Part shown: positions 1 to 10,351 of the stretch, in pieces | How positions within the stretch are numbered: the stretch's first letter is position 1 | Layout of the letters: the number at the start of each line of letters is the position of its first letter | NCBI RefSeq assembly: GCF_000764305.2 | Contig: NW_025938138.1 | Span: 124,001 to 188,000 of the forward strand | DNA: 64,000 nt | Direction of reading: 5' to 3' | Source of the DNA: Hyalella azteca | Taxonomy: Eukaryota > Arthropoda > Malacostraca > Amphipoda > Hyalellidae | Position numbers and translations under genes: made by a program | The notes under the pieces: generated by a model | What the model saw: the letters and a program-made list of their open reading frames with translations, nothing else | Database searches by the model: none | What the model was told of the DNA's origin: nothing

Positions 1-447
1 TTGTCTAGAAAAATTATTGAGGTTGGAGTCAACTGTGCTGCGCAGTTAATGTCGCTTTAGAATAAATTGAAGACTGCACAGCAGACCACTAAGAAAATCA
101 AGCACCTAACGAATTTGATATTTAATCAATAAGAAGAAATGTCCAGTCAACATCCGCAAGCCGCCAGAGAGTGAGATGTTAGTTACCAAATCATGAAGAT
201 GACTTTGTGCAGATGCACCTGCCACATATTAAAGTGCTTCCTTAAGAGGAGAAGGGACTTGCGAGCAGCTACTTATTCTTTCTATTCTAAACAAATTTTC
301 CATCTATAAAAATCCCAAAAGCTAAGTAAACGTTGGTTGAGCATCAACTAACTAGCAGCCTGTGTGGGCCTCTCTGATGCTGGCCACAGTATAAGCACTT
401 AGAAAAAGTGAATTAGTCACTGTCTGTCGTATCAAATTGCTCTTCAC

Positions 448-524
448 CTGTCTTCGCGCTGGCGCTTGTACGCATGCCTGAGCTGCACGAGTTGCTGCTC
501 CACGGACGAGCTTCTGCTTCTTCT
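448..524 (-). CDS. Candidate downstream exon of the same minus-strand gene
   Basis: The minus strand reads EKKQKLVRGAATRAAQAC, then VQAPARRQ, up to a good donor (ACAG/GTGAAG). An acceptor at 525-527 (ACACAG) would give the phase 1 entry needed after the previous exon; a stronger-looking CAG at 565-567 gives the same frame but the wrong phase. Downstream at 350-405 the minus strand reads KCLYCGQHQRGPHR in another frame, faintly like a zinc knuckle. Weak evidence. Confidence 0.27.
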
Positions 525-858
525 CTGTGTCAGCATCTGTTATGGACAGTACAGCAGCCATTTGCTGCATATTCAAAAATATTAACATGATACAAATCTA
601 TGATATTACAACAATGTGTCAATGATGTTATAAGTTATAACAATATGAATACCATTCATCATTTTCATGTGAAAATTCGTAGGGTGAAGGGGAGCTTACA
701 ATTTTCAAATTAGAAGGGTTGCCAAGAATTAGTAGTAGGGTTATAATATAGTTTTTATAATCTGAAGACGTAGGTATATCCAAACAAAACACGTTATCTG
801 GTAAACATAATCTATAAACGTCAATGCTATACAAGAATATTTAATTTGAAGTGTTTAC

Positions 859-1006
859 CTCTATTTTTTTGTTCCAGCTCTTGAATTTTGTGCAGCATGT
901 ACTGCAGCATTTGCTGATGAGGCTTCACATGTTGAGGTAGTTGCTGGTTCTCTGTATTTTGTTGTTGCTGTTGATTTTGCAACAATTTTGTAATTTCTCC
1001 CCAAGG
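859..1006 (-). CDS. Candidate exon of an unidentified gene, Q-rich with coiled-coil-like end
   Basis: On the minus strand a good acceptor (CTCTTTGTCTCCGCAG, with the adjacent AG at 1007-1008 needed for phase 0) opens a frame reading PWGEITKLLQNQQQQQN, a run of Q and N, then HQQMLQYMLHKIQELEQKNR. It closes at the donor GTAAAC (853-858) in phase 1. The C-terminal half is leucine and glutamine rich and could form a coiled coil. I do not recognise the family. A retroelement gag origin is possible, but the splice-like boundaries argue for a cellular gene. Confidence 0.4.
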
Positions 1007-1346
1007 CTCTGCGGAGACAAAGAGCACTTACTATTTGCTAACCATTGGGCCATTTTTTTAAATAAAAACTTCTGAGCCATTCTTTAGGAATTTAAAAGCA
1101 AAGAAAACGCCAAGCAAATTCACCACATCGATATTGAAAACGTTTCGGAGTCCAGCTCCATCATCAGTTCAACAAACTATAAATGAATACAATCATTTTA
1201 TAAGTCAAAATTGTAAGTCAGACAGAAAACCTAAAAGAGACCGAACATTGAATCGAAAAACGGGGACTGGCGGGACACAGACTGACTCTGTGAACTTGCG
1301 ATATAAGCAGACTGATATTTAATATAAGTAGCTATTCTTTACTTAC

Positions 1347-1403
1347 GCATTGTGGTGCCAATCCAGGACCAGGATCTATATAATTGAACTTATATCTACG
1401 AGT
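1347..1403 (-). CDS. Candidate small upstream exon of the same minus-strand gene
   Basis: A 57-bp frame reads TRRYKFNYIDPGPGLAPQC on the minus strand between a strong acceptor (GCTTTTCTCTTTCCAG) and a consensus donor (GTAAGT, 1341-1346). Only one frame is open across it, phase 0 at both ends. Both splice sites are among the best in the window. The product is not recognised. Confidence 0.4.
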
Positions 1404-2282
1404 CTGGAAAGAGAAAAGCAAAAGTGAGTGTGTATAATCTAATCTAGTCACACAAATAATAATTGGCAAAACCAGTAGAGCATATCAAAGCATAGCAACA
1501 ACCAGTTACCCTCCCTTCTCGAAATTACTTAACCCTTCAACGATGAAATTTTTTAAATCTAGTAAATTTTTACGAGACCCGACATCAAAGGCCACTGAAT
1601 GATCCATTTAGTCGTTTGCGCGCAACTGGCAGGCGTTTATACGATTACTACGATTATGTATACGATTACTACCGATACTCGTCGACCTAATTTTTTAACC
1701 AGCGGTTGCTAAAGATTGTCTCTATACAGAAAGAATAGTATGTATAGGCAATGTCAAATATCATTTTATACATTAAATATTGCCTATTACGTCTAATGCT
1801 GCCGTTTACGATGCTTCAAGTCTATTTTGTACGTAGGGTAAATCCGCTACTGCGCCTCTGGAGCGTAAGGCTCTGATTGGCGTAGATTGTTGCAATCCTG
1901 GCAGATCAGTTAAAATGTCTGAAGTTGAACCGCAAAACAGCGCTTCCGCAACCACAGTCGCACTTCCGGTACTCATTCTTCGTAATGTCTCAGAAAGTAT
2001 CTCTTGACTTCGTAGTCTTCTCCGCTATAAATCTCCGCGATTCTCTCACCATATCTTAACGCTGTGCATGCCGTGGAAACAGGTGTTTTGGCTGACCATG
2101 ACCGATCCGGGCTAGTCACGGTCGCGTGAAACTTCGGCTCGGCTGACACCGCACCAACCACCTAGGACTGAACCACATCACCCCCGAGCACACCTTCAGC
2201 TACTAAATAATTCGTGCCCAAACCACATGCCACAGCTAGGCGTGCGCGTGCCAGTCTGTTCACCTACTTCATAACAAAGTTC
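1404..2282. other. No feature seen
   Basis: Mixed-composition DNA between the candidate minus-strand exons and the retrotransposon. A 62-codon minus-strand frame at 1973-2161 has no recognisable motif. Confidence 0.4.
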
Positions 2283-2447
2283 TGTACGACATGAGGGACT
2301 GCATTGCTGTGACCGCGATGCATATAGTTGTGGTCAAGGGACGCAGCTCGTCTCGCTGAACTATACGTGTCGGGCTGGTATTGGAAATACACATCCCTGT
2401 TTGTGTCAGTGATTTTTACCTCGCTGGGCCATACATGGTACCCCGGG
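2283..2447 (+). repeat. 5' LTR remnant of the Ty3/gypsy element
   Basis: Starts TGTACGACATGAG and contains GCATTGCTGTGACCGCG and TTGTGGTCAAGGGACGCAGC. The same block recurs at 5522-5583 in the 3' LTR. The end is placed just before the primer binding site at 2448. Confidence 0.75.
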
Positions 2448-2462
2448 TGGCGACCGTGATAG
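2448..2462 (+). other. Primer binding site for tRNA-Arg
   Basis: TGGCGACCGTGATAG matches the complement of the 3' end of arthropod tRNA-Arg including CCA (TGGCGACCGTGACAG) with one mismatch. This primer is known for the mdg1/412-type Ty3/gypsy elements. Confidence 0.72.
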
Positions 2463-3092
2463 GAGTGATTTCACGGTAGACTTTTGAAATGGCTCAGTAT
2501 AGATCACCGGCGCCTCTCAATTTTAGGCGAGGGTGCACAAGTTGCAAGTCTCAAGTACTGTGCGGGAACTGAGGCAGAGGACATATTTCACACTTTCGAA
2601 CTCGGTGAAACAGACGGTAGAAAATTAGAGATAATGTAGAAGTATGACGATTATTTTAAACCCAAGGTAAACATAATTCGACCAAGACGAATATATTAGC
2701 GGAGAGTACAACAGCAGAATGAGAATGAGGAATCTCACCTCTGTGCACTCTACCGTTTTTTTTCTCGGGATTGTGATTTTAGCAGCAGCGCTAGAGAATA
2801 CGCGACCAGTTTGTTGAGATGAAAAGTTGACAAAGAAGTTGGAGCATCTCTAATTGAGTAATATGCAAAATTTCACCTTGGATTTGGTTATAGAGTTCAC
2901 CAGATCATACGGCAACGTGAGAGAGGGACGTCGGGCAGAGGAGCGGAAAAGCATCGATGCGGTCAATGTGCGGCATCAACCCCAAAACATTAGATGTGCG
3001 CCAACGAGGGAATCGAGGGTTAGCGATTTAGGGGACTTCCTTGCACCAACTGTCGTGAGCATGATCCCAACATGTCCAGCGGCAGGAAGAAG

Positions 3093-3137
3093 ATGCTACA
3101 AATGTGGGAGAGACAAGCACTTTAGCAGAGCGTGTCG
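3093..3137 (+). pseudogene. gag nucleocapsid zinc knuckle fragment
   Basis: CYKCGRDKHFSRACR fits CX2CX4HX4C. It lies in the frame running 2854-3189, which ends at a stop shortly after; protease follows in another frame. Only the knuckle is recognisable. Confidence 0.8.
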
Positions 3138-3223
3138 AAGCGGGAGCTCTGGGGCCAGGTCTTTCCAGGCGCCTGCCGCCTGCACGTAGAGGAATCAACG
3201 AAATCATCGACGTCGACGCACGT

Positions 3224-4598
3224 ACGGACTCCAGGGACGAAGACAAAACCGAACCAACTTACTTTATAGGTGAATGTGGGGTTGAGGGTAATTCTAAAGG
3301 GGTAATAGATCATAAATTGAATAAGAATGAAACCTTCCCATTCAAAGTAGACACAGGTACCGATGTGGGCATCCTGAATTTCGAGTCTTTTATCAATAAG
3401 ACTAATCCACCTTGTCCAAGGCCCTCTGATAAGAAGTTAATTACTCCTAATGTGGAATTGGTTGTTTTAGGTAAAGTGACTTGACGAACGTTTTATGAAG
3501 GTGCCAATTGCACAGAGACAATATTTTGACTTCTAAACATTGTTCGTCGAATCTTTTGAGCAGAAAAGCCTCCTGTACGTTAGGAGTTGTACAATTTATC
3601 GATGATGTCACCGTTGACGATTTGTTGTTTGGGTTCGGGGTTTGGCGCACGGAGCCTGTAAAGTTTCACTTGAAGCCCAGGTTCGATCCTGTGAAGTTGC
3701 ACTTTGCTCGTCGTGTTGCTGTGCCTTCGAGACCACTGCTGCGGCCGAGCTTGATAGAATGCAAAGGGAAGGTGTGATTGAATCTGTCTCGAGTCCAACC
3801 AACTGGGTAAGCGCCGTTTTTCCAGTTGTCACTAGTTTAAAATCTGGGAAGAAGAAAGCAAGGATTTACGTGGAAAGGAACAGATCTCTTATGAGAGAAA
3901 CCTTTCAAAATCCAACATTCAACGAACTATCATACTATTTTTCTGGAGCTAGTTGCTTTTCAAAGCTCGGTGCTGCGTCTGGGATCTTCAAAATTCAGAT
4001 TTGTGAAGTATCACGTGCTCTCACGACGTTCATAACCCCTTTCGGTCGCTGTCAATTTAAGCGTTTGCCAATGGGAATCAGCCTTGCCCCCGAAGTTCAC
4101 CAGCAGAGAAACTTAGCATGTTATTGGAGGGAGTAGAGGGCAATGTTGTGTATATGGATGATGTGATCGTGTTTTGGAGAGGTAAAGAGAATCATGATAG
4201 AGCGCTGAGGGAGGTATTACGTAGAATAAAGAACTGTGGGTCGAAGTTGAATAGGGATAAATTTATTTGCAATGTGCCTAAAGTGGGGCATGTTGTCAGA
4301 GCGCAGGGCATTGAAGTATGCCCTGAGAAAGTAAAGCTTTGGATGACCTGAGTGCTCCTCAGAACGTGATTGAAACCAGGAGGTGCTTGGTAATACTAAA
4401 TTTTCTCACAAAGTTTGTTCCCGATGCGCAAAGTACGGAATACCATTGCACGAACGTTTAAAGAAAGACTCGTGTTGGGCTTGGGATATTCAACAGGAAG
4501 CTGCCTTTCGTAAGATTACGAGTGTTCTTCGAAACGAACCAGCCCTTGCTTATTTTGACCCGGAATTGCCGAAATTCGTCTCAGCAAGTGCTAGTTGA
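3224..4598 (+). pseudogene. Ty3/gypsy pol fragments: protease, reverse transcriptase, RNase H start
   Basis: Protease: FKVDTGTDVGIL near 3340-3375, with the DTG active site. Reverse transcriptase: SKLGAASGIF, LPMGISLAPEVHQ (about 4068-4106) and YMDDVIVF (about 4151-4174), the last holding the catalytic aspartates. The connection and RNase H start read W.WD..QEAAF and YFDPELPKFVSASAS. The blocks lie in three different frames: frameshifts occur between 3480 and 3640, near 4120 and near 4350. The expected CDAS at the RNase H start reads SASAS, so that catalytic aspartate is gone. I describe the breaks only. Confidence 0.86.
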
Positions 4599-4798
4599 TT
4601 CGGTCTTTGTGGTATCCTCTTGCGAAGACATTGTTAGTGTTTGAGACCAGTCAATGTGTCTGAGACCTGTCTGAGACGCTTACTTGGATTGCTCTAATGA
4701 ATTGTAGAAACACGCCTTTGTACACTACCGGCTGTTCCCCCGCCTAGCTGCTGCAGGGGCGCAGATTACACACTAGGCTGCGTGTGTTGTCATGTGCA

Positions 4799-5312
4799 CT
4801 CCTGCCTCGCTGGCCAGACATTGATAGGGTCAGAAGGGTGGCCGCCAAGGATAAACTGAAGTCAACAGAAAACTTTAATAAACGTAATGGTGCTAGTCCT
4901 CTGCCAAAACTGAGACCACGTAAAAAAATTTCGAGTCAGATTACCGCACGATAAAGAGTGGAGTGATATTACACGATTACAGCGCTGCAAAGGAGCTCGT
5001 CGTACCTGGTTCGCAACAGAAAGTTTCTGCAAGCTATACCTGACCCAGTTGTACCATCAGCAAATATGGCGCAGGATGTTTGGCCCTGTGCTGCCTCTGA
5101 GGTTAAGGACGCCGGTGGCCGGGGCAGCTGAAACTGCTGGAGCGCCACATGTGTTGACTAGTGGTGTCGAGGAGCGCTGTGCGGACCGACCTGACGTTGT
5201 TGGAGCGCCGCTGCAGGGCGACTCCCCACAATGTCTAATATCGAATAAAAAGCCTGTGTATCATTCGAGATATGGTCGGGTAGTTAAGCCAGTGGATAGG
5301 TTGTGCTATTGA
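4799..5312 (+). pseudogene. Ty3/gypsy pol C-terminal (post-integrase) remnant
   Basis: LPRWPDIDRVRRVAAKDK followed by NFNKRNGASPLPKLRPRKK (4802-4930) corresponds to the linker after the integrase core in K02A2.6-like Pol proteins. After frame breaks, KEWSDITR is seen, and the final frame ends with SRYGRVVKPVDRLCY (to 5309), a typical Pol terminus. The integrase HHCC and DDE regions are not present. Confidence 0.74.
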
Positions 5313-5484
5313 TATTCTAATCATGACGACATTGTTTAACTTATAAAAAATATATATCCTTCAGAAATCTGAGCATTGAACGACGGTAGCATTGTGCGTG
5401 TTGGTGTTGGCATTATTTATTTCATTAGTTGATAGTATTTATGTAGGTGGTAAATATTTCTTAAATCCATAAGGGCCTCTTGTG

Positions 5485-5583
5485 AAAAGGTGGAGATGTA
5501 CACCGGAGTGACTAAAACATAAAGGACTACATTGCTGTGACCGCGCTGCATAGTTGTGGTCAAGGGACACAGCTCGTCCCGCT
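5485..5583 (+). repeat. Polypurine tract and truncated 3' LTR
   Basis: GAAAAGGTGGAGA (5484-5496) directly precedes TGTACACC, the LTR start. The LTR matches the 5' copy through GCATAGTTGTGGTCAAGG and breaks off at CCCGCTG (5583). A 15-bp length difference near its start separates the two LTRs, so they are old or from different insertions. Confidence 0.72.
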
Positions 5584-5900
5584 GCCTCTTATGGGAGCGC
5601 AGCCGTGCACCACCAATTTTGTGCACCAATAAGCCCTGAATCGAACGCCTTGGATCTCTCCGGACCTACACCAGTCAGCCGTGCACCACTCGGCTTTGTC
5701 CTCTTCCGGCCTTGACCACCACCTGCCGTGCACCACCAGGCTGCGGATCGAATATGACTTCCAGGCATCGTTAAATTACGTAATTTTACGTTCATCGCAT
5801 CTAAGGTTAGGTTTCAGATAGCATAGTTCTGTTCCAAAATTTATCGTCCTTCGACAAGTGGCCGTTCGACCGAGGGCTGGTTCGACCCACGGCCTAGATA
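5584..5900. other. Unassigned sequence left of the adapter
   Basis: Contains several copies of GTGCACCAC (5606, 5681, 5730 regions) and no gene. Because of the adapter at 5901 it may not be contiguous with the sequence to its right. Confidence 0.4.
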
Positions 5901-5938
5901 CTGTCTCTTATACACATCTAGATGTGTATAAGAGACAG
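5901..5938. other. Nextera mate-pair junction adapter (sequencing artefact)
   Basis: CTGTCTCTTATACACATCT (5901-5919) is followed immediately by AGATGTGTATAAGAGACAG (5920-5938). These are two back-to-back Tn5 mosaic ends, exactly the 38-bp junction left by Nextera mate-pair circularisation. It is not genomic. On the minus strand it translates as VSYTHLDVYKRQ, a peptide that recurs as a contaminant in predicted proteins. Confidence 0.98.
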
Positions 5939-6342
5939 GTTTTAGTGTTGGCAACACCCCCCGAAACATCTCCTCAGTCTCGAGCTCTTCCTCTCTCGAA
6001 TGGTTCAGTATGATCAGTTCACACTTCCCCTGGTTTACCTTCAGCCCTACGGCTCTAAAGTCCTCAACGAGTTTTTGTACTGCCCGGAGAACCGTCTCTG
6101 GTTTACCGCCCAAAGATCCATCATCCAAATACCAAACGTTAAACTCAGTGTTCACCCGGCGTACCACCTCGTCAATTCCTAAAGAGAATAAAGCAGGGCC
6201 AAAAAGATCGCCTTGCTGTATGCCGGTCGCGGATACCAAACTCGACCCTCCAAAGAATAGAGGGGACGGTTCCGAATATGCTTGGCACAGCATTCTATAA
6301 ATTCCCTGCGCTTTCGCCCGCGCAGCAGCAAGGATATATATG
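5939..6342 (-). pseudogene. LINE (non-LTR) reverse transcriptase fragment
   Basis: The minus strand from 6342 reads LAAARAKAQGIYRMLCQAYS, then LFFGGSSLVSATGIQQGDLF (motif with QGD), then EFNVWYLDDGSLGG with the YLDD catalytic box, then VGLKVNQGKCEL. These are non-LTR retrotransposon RT blocks 4 to 6, of a type widespread in arthropods. It is 5'-truncated near 6342. QQGDPLGP has become QQGDLFGP. The frame continues through the adapter at 5901-5938 into unrelated sequence to 5841, so any longer protein prediction there is chimeric. Confidence 0.88.
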
Positions 6343-6349
6343 TGGTATA

Positions 6350-6700
6350 TGTGCCTAAATCTGGTATTTTCTGACTTATTGCAAATTTACTGCATTAAAT
6401 TCCACCTCTGAAGGTTGAACTTCATCCAGCGTAGGCGTCGATAATATAGATTACCTTCAGAGCGGTGCGACTAGAGGTTTCCCGCCATTTTTGGAACCGC
6501 GAGTGTACCGCTTGATGAAATAACCTCAATCTAATTGTTAACATTTAACAAAAGTGCTTAGTGCAATATAAGCACGAGAGTGATGATCCTTGATTGATTA
6601 CTGATCAGTGATGATATGGCCAGTAAGGTTGTCGAACGGATCTCTGCGACGCAAGCTCCACCATTTTTGTTTGGCAGTTTTGAATTCTAGAGTGCCACTT
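6350..6700. other. No feature seen
   Basis: AT-rich sequence with no motif I can name. Confidence 0.4.
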
Positions 6701-6866
6701 GAATTCTGGGGTGCCATTCAATATTTCACTGATTTTGAAAATCATCATCCATTCATAGAACTGGCTGCCTTCTGCAGCACTTAGTCTACTTTGACCTGTC
6801 TCCAATGCATTCGTGGAGCGAGTGTTTTCACAAGTCACCTATGTGAAAAACAAGCAACAAATAAAA
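6701..6866 (+). pseudogene. hAT transposase C-terminal (dimerisation) fragment
   Basis: EFWGAIQYFTDFENHHPFIE then LAAFC at 6701-6769, and after a frameshift PVSNAFVERVFSQVTYVKNK at 6795-6854. The pattern FW......H..F.ELA then P.SNA..ERVFS....K.K is the C-terminal dimerisation block of hAT transposases. One stop and one frame change lie between the two parts. The frame stays open to 7133, but that stretch is basic and low in motifs and is probably not coding. Confidence 0.7.
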
Positions 6867-7807
6867 TTTCAAATAAGGTACTGGAGGCCGCTATTCGGAC
6901 CAAAAGCTATCTGCTCAACCGCAACAAGTGATCACACCCGAAATATTGGTAAATGCAATATGCAAGCTTGTACGAAAATGAGCAAAAGGAAGATGACCTG
7001 TTACCGTGGCTTGCTCATGTTGAGCGAAGAGGAAGAAGTGCCACACTGCGATAAAAAAGGAAAAAGTGTCAATGTAATCAAACACAGGAAAAGAAAAGTG
7101 TCAAAATGTTCCAAACAGAGGAAAAAAATATAACGTGTTCAATTTGGCTAATTATCGTCAAGCCTGATAAATGCACAGTAAATAAGATAAAAGTTGTCTC
7201 TGTTTCTAACCAACGTTTCTGACGAATAGTTTCAGTAAATTTGGAGGTAATTTGTTTTTGAACAATAGAATTTCTGGTATTTTGAGCTAGGCAAAGTGGT
7301 ATTCTCGCCAAGAAAAAACTGGCAACACTGGTCTGCCATGACAGGCCTCAGAACCCGTGGCCCCACCTAGAGGACTTCTTTGTCTTTGAGTCAGTGGATT
7401 AGAAGAAAGCCAACCTCTCATCCAGGGGCAACAATCATCAACTCGAGGAGATGAAGGGCAAGCCAGAGTAAAAGCAGAGTGGAACCCTGCTTTTACCTTT
7501 GTGTTTTTATTTCTCAATGCTTCTTATGCGTTTAATACTATATTATTCGTTTTATAACTGCATGTTGTATGTCAAATAGTGCTTAATTTCATTTGTAAAT
7601 ATAATTATTTATGTACATCTTAATCATCGTTTGATTTTGGCATGCTACACTTTTTTGGACGCTTCTTGTCAATGCTACAACATATTAAAAGTTCAGCTCT
7701 CTAGGTCTGTTTTTCTGAATTTTCGAGCCCCCACCCCCCAAGTAAGTAAGCCAAAGTTATAATGTTATTGATATACTAAAAGTTAGCAGTAAAGTCAGTT
7801 AAATTTT
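6867..7807. other. No clear feature
   Basis: Probably the rest of decayed hAT-related DNA. There is a C-run at about 7730-7739. No gene is visible. Confidence 0.35.
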
Positions 7808-7904
7808 TTGGCGATTCATCGGTTTAGCGTTATAAAAGCTAATTTATCAGTTAGTGGATTAACGGTTATCGAAGCTAACTTTTCGGTTATGTGCCCACCA
7901 GTAG
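7808..7904 (+). repeat. Possible hAT terminal region with internal direct repeats
   Basis: GTTATAAAAGCTAATTTATC (7830) and GTTATCGAAGCTAACTTTTC (7865) are two related units, followed by GGTTATGTGCCCACCAGTA. The complement of the end resembles the CAGTGGTGGGCA-type termini of some hAT elements. No partner end was found, so this is tentative. Confidence 0.35.
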
Positions 7905-9332
7905 TACTCGTGTTGTCGCATCGTCGTAAAGATTGGCGGCTGACCCGGCTGATAGTTCGATTGGATCGTAGATTTATATTGAAACACTTAAGGAAATATT
8001 TTTCTGCGTGCAAATTACCCTTAAAATGAAGCAATGTAAATGTAAGATGTGCGAATGATCAGAAAAAATTATTTGGTTTCTGCAGATGGACAACAATGGT
8101 TTTCATCAAAAACTATTAGGATTAATTTAAAATATCGGCTTAATTTAACAACTGTTTGGGAATCATGTTTTGTCAATTTATGTAATCGACGAATTTATAT
8201 ATATATTGTTGACAGAAATAAAATTATTTGGACAGATAATAAAATTGTTTGTTACCCCGAGTTACCCTGAAACTGAAAAGCACCCCGAAACGCACATTTT
8301 AGTTTATATATGGAGAAATCTAAACAATTTTCAAAATATGATGAATACATTAAAATTTTGACAACCCACGTAGGCAGTTTTATATGAAATTTGAATTCGT
8401 TCTGTGATCTATTCCTAAAGATATGACACAATACTGAAAAAAGTTTAATTGAAAGATATTAATATACTATTTTTTCTCGAAACAACTCCTATATCAAAAT
8501 GTTCGTTATGAATCAGAAAACACATATGAAAAAGTTTTAGAATTTTTGCAAGTCGTTCAGCAAAGATATAGACAGAAAAGTGTAAACTTTTCCAATTGAA
8601 GTTCATTAAAAAAAATATTTAACGATTTTTTTCCGGGACATGTTATATATCAAAATGTTCTTCGTAACACAGAGCATGGGAGAAAAATAGTTTGAACTAA
8701 ATTGTGATGTTGAAACCGTAGATTTGAGCCCAAGAAGGTAATTTTTTCGAAAAACTCGTTTCAGCCCTTTTTTATAATGAAAAAAAATATTAAAACCCAT
8801 AGGCTCGAGACAAACTATATACAAAACTGTAAACCAAATGGTTGCCGATACCATTTATTATTCCTCCTCAATTCATGCCGACATAACCTTTTGGTGACTG
8901 TGGTAAGAGAAAGGATTGAAAGTTAAAAGTTATGTTGCTACATGTAAGTACTACCAAAAGTTGATATTTAGTGTTGTCAATTCACTCTACAAATCTTGCA
9001 AGTGTCAGTATTGTTCAGATTCAAACCGATTCTGCAATGTGTTTATATCCTATGAACTCTGTTACCGTACATTTGACATTTTTGTCTAGCCATGTAAGTC
9101 CATGTAAGTCACGGGTCTTCGATCAATTTTGTTTATACTCTCTTCTTGTTTATGTACTGAATGAATACTTCTGATTTTTTCATTCATCTTGTAATGATCA
9201 AACCAAGTGGGGTATTTCTAGTTAATGTTAGTAATATTCGCATTCGGCGTCATAATCCGAATCCATTAGTCAGTCATCAGCCACTCTTATCTGGCAGCCA
9301 GCGCCATAGGTTAGTAGCATAATGTGTGATCT
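7905..9332. other. AT-rich, no gene
   Basis: Many short frames on both strands, none with a recognisable motif. CCATGTAAGT is repeated at about 9090-9108. Confidence 0.4.
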
Positions 9333-9518
9333 TGTTGGGAAATCTTAATTTGCCAAACCCATATTCATTAAATTCTGCCCAACGTTTGAAACATTTAAGG
9401 GGCCATGCTGATGCTGATTTCTCTTGTGTCTATTCCAGTTCCGGTTGGGGAGACTATCCGGTACACCCGAGTTAAGAGCAAGACTACCACAGCAGTGTTC
9501 CCGTCACTCGTCAGTACG

Positions 9519-9546
9519 TATATAAGACCTGTTGAACCGCCCAGTC
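9519..9546 (+). promoter_or_regulatory. TATA box and initiator-like motif upstream of the minisatellite
   Basis: TATATAAG at 9519-9526 is followed about 23 bp later by CCAGTCGT (9541-9548), resembling an arthropod CAGT-type initiator. The context (TGTTGGGAAATC at 9333, repeat array after the start) could be an LTR. No open frame follows. Only motif level. Confidence 0.35.
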
Positions 9547-9547
9547 G

Positions 9548-10351
9548 TACCTGTCGTCTATGCTTCATCCGTTAGTCGTCTGTGCTTCATCCGTCAGTTC
9601 TATACCGTCAGTCGTCTGTGCTTCATCCGTCAGTCGTCTGTGCTTCATCCGCCAGTCGTCTGTGACTCTACCGTCAGTCGTCTGTGACTACCGTCAGTTA
9701 TCTGTGACTCTACCATCAGTCGTCTGTGACTCTACCGTCAGTCGCCTATGACTACCGTCAATCGTCTGTGACTCTTTCGTCAGTCGTCTGTAACTCTACC
9801 GTCAGTCGTCTGTGACTCTACCGTCAATCGTCTGTGACTCTTTCGTCAGTCGTCTGTAACTCTACCGTCCGTCGTCTGTGCCTCATCCGCCAGTCGTTTG
9901 TGACACTACCGTCAGTCGTCTGTGACTCTACCGTCTGTCGTCTGTGACTCTACCGTCAGTCGTCTGTGACTCCACCGTCAGTTGTCTGTAACTCTACCGT
10001 CTGTCGTCTTTGACTCTACCGTCAGTCGTCTGTGACTCTACCGTCAGTCGTCTGTGACTTTCGTCAGTCGTCTGTAACTCTACCGTCCGTCGTCTGTGCC
10101 TCATCCGCCAGTCGTCTATGCTTCATCCGTCAGTCGTTTGTGACACTACCGTCTGTCGTCTGTGACTCTACCGTCTGTCGTCTGTGACTCCACCGTCAGT
10201 TGTCTGTAACTCTACCGTCTGTCGTCTGTGACTCTACCGTTAGTCGTTTGTGACTCTACCGTCTGTCGTCTGTGACTCTACCGTTAGTCGTTTGTGACTC
10301 TACCGTCAGTCGTCTGTGACTCTACCGTCAGTCGTCTGTGACTCTACCGTC
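9548..10351 (+). repeat. 22-bp minisatellite, about 37 units
   Basis: The unit is approximately GTCGTCTGTGACTCTACC plus GTCA, with sub-variants (CTTCATCC instead of CTCTACC; 20-bp units lacking CT). The first units carry TGCTTCATCC, later ones TGACTCTACC, and larger blocks recur (for example around 9750-9870 and 10045-10110), showing higher-order duplication. It starts right after the TATA/initiator motif and ends at GTCGGCCATATG. Confidence 0.95.

Larger units (their letters stand above)
2283..5583 (+). mobile_element. Decayed Ty3/gypsy LTR retrotransposon with internal deletion
   Basis: About 3.3 kb between two partial LTRs (2283-2447 and 5497-5583). In order: primer binding site, gag zinc knuckle, protease, reverse transcriptase, RNase H start, then directly the region that normally follows integrase. 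Roughly a kilobase or more holding the integrase core is missing between about 4600 and 4800. Reading frames change at least four times, so nothing is functional. The order PR-RT-RH-(IN) and the tRNA-Arg-type primer site place it in Ty3/gypsy; the C-terminal part resembles the K02A2.6-like/Mag-type Pol proteins common in invertebrates. Confidence 0.88.

Noticed and set aside
3028..3246. Minus-strand frames over the gag/protease region
   Set aside because: Shadows of the plus-strand retroelement remnants.
5841..6293. 150-codon minus-strand frame as one protein
   Set aside because: It crosses the sequencing adapter at 5901-5938; only the part from 5939 upwards is reverse transcriptase.
9560..9751. 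Serine/valine-rich coding repeat
   Set aside because: It is part of a 22-bp minisatellite whose period is not a multiple of three, so no frame is maintained.
9548..10351. CRISPR array
   Set aside because: Units abut directly with no unique spacers; this is a eukaryotic minisatellite.
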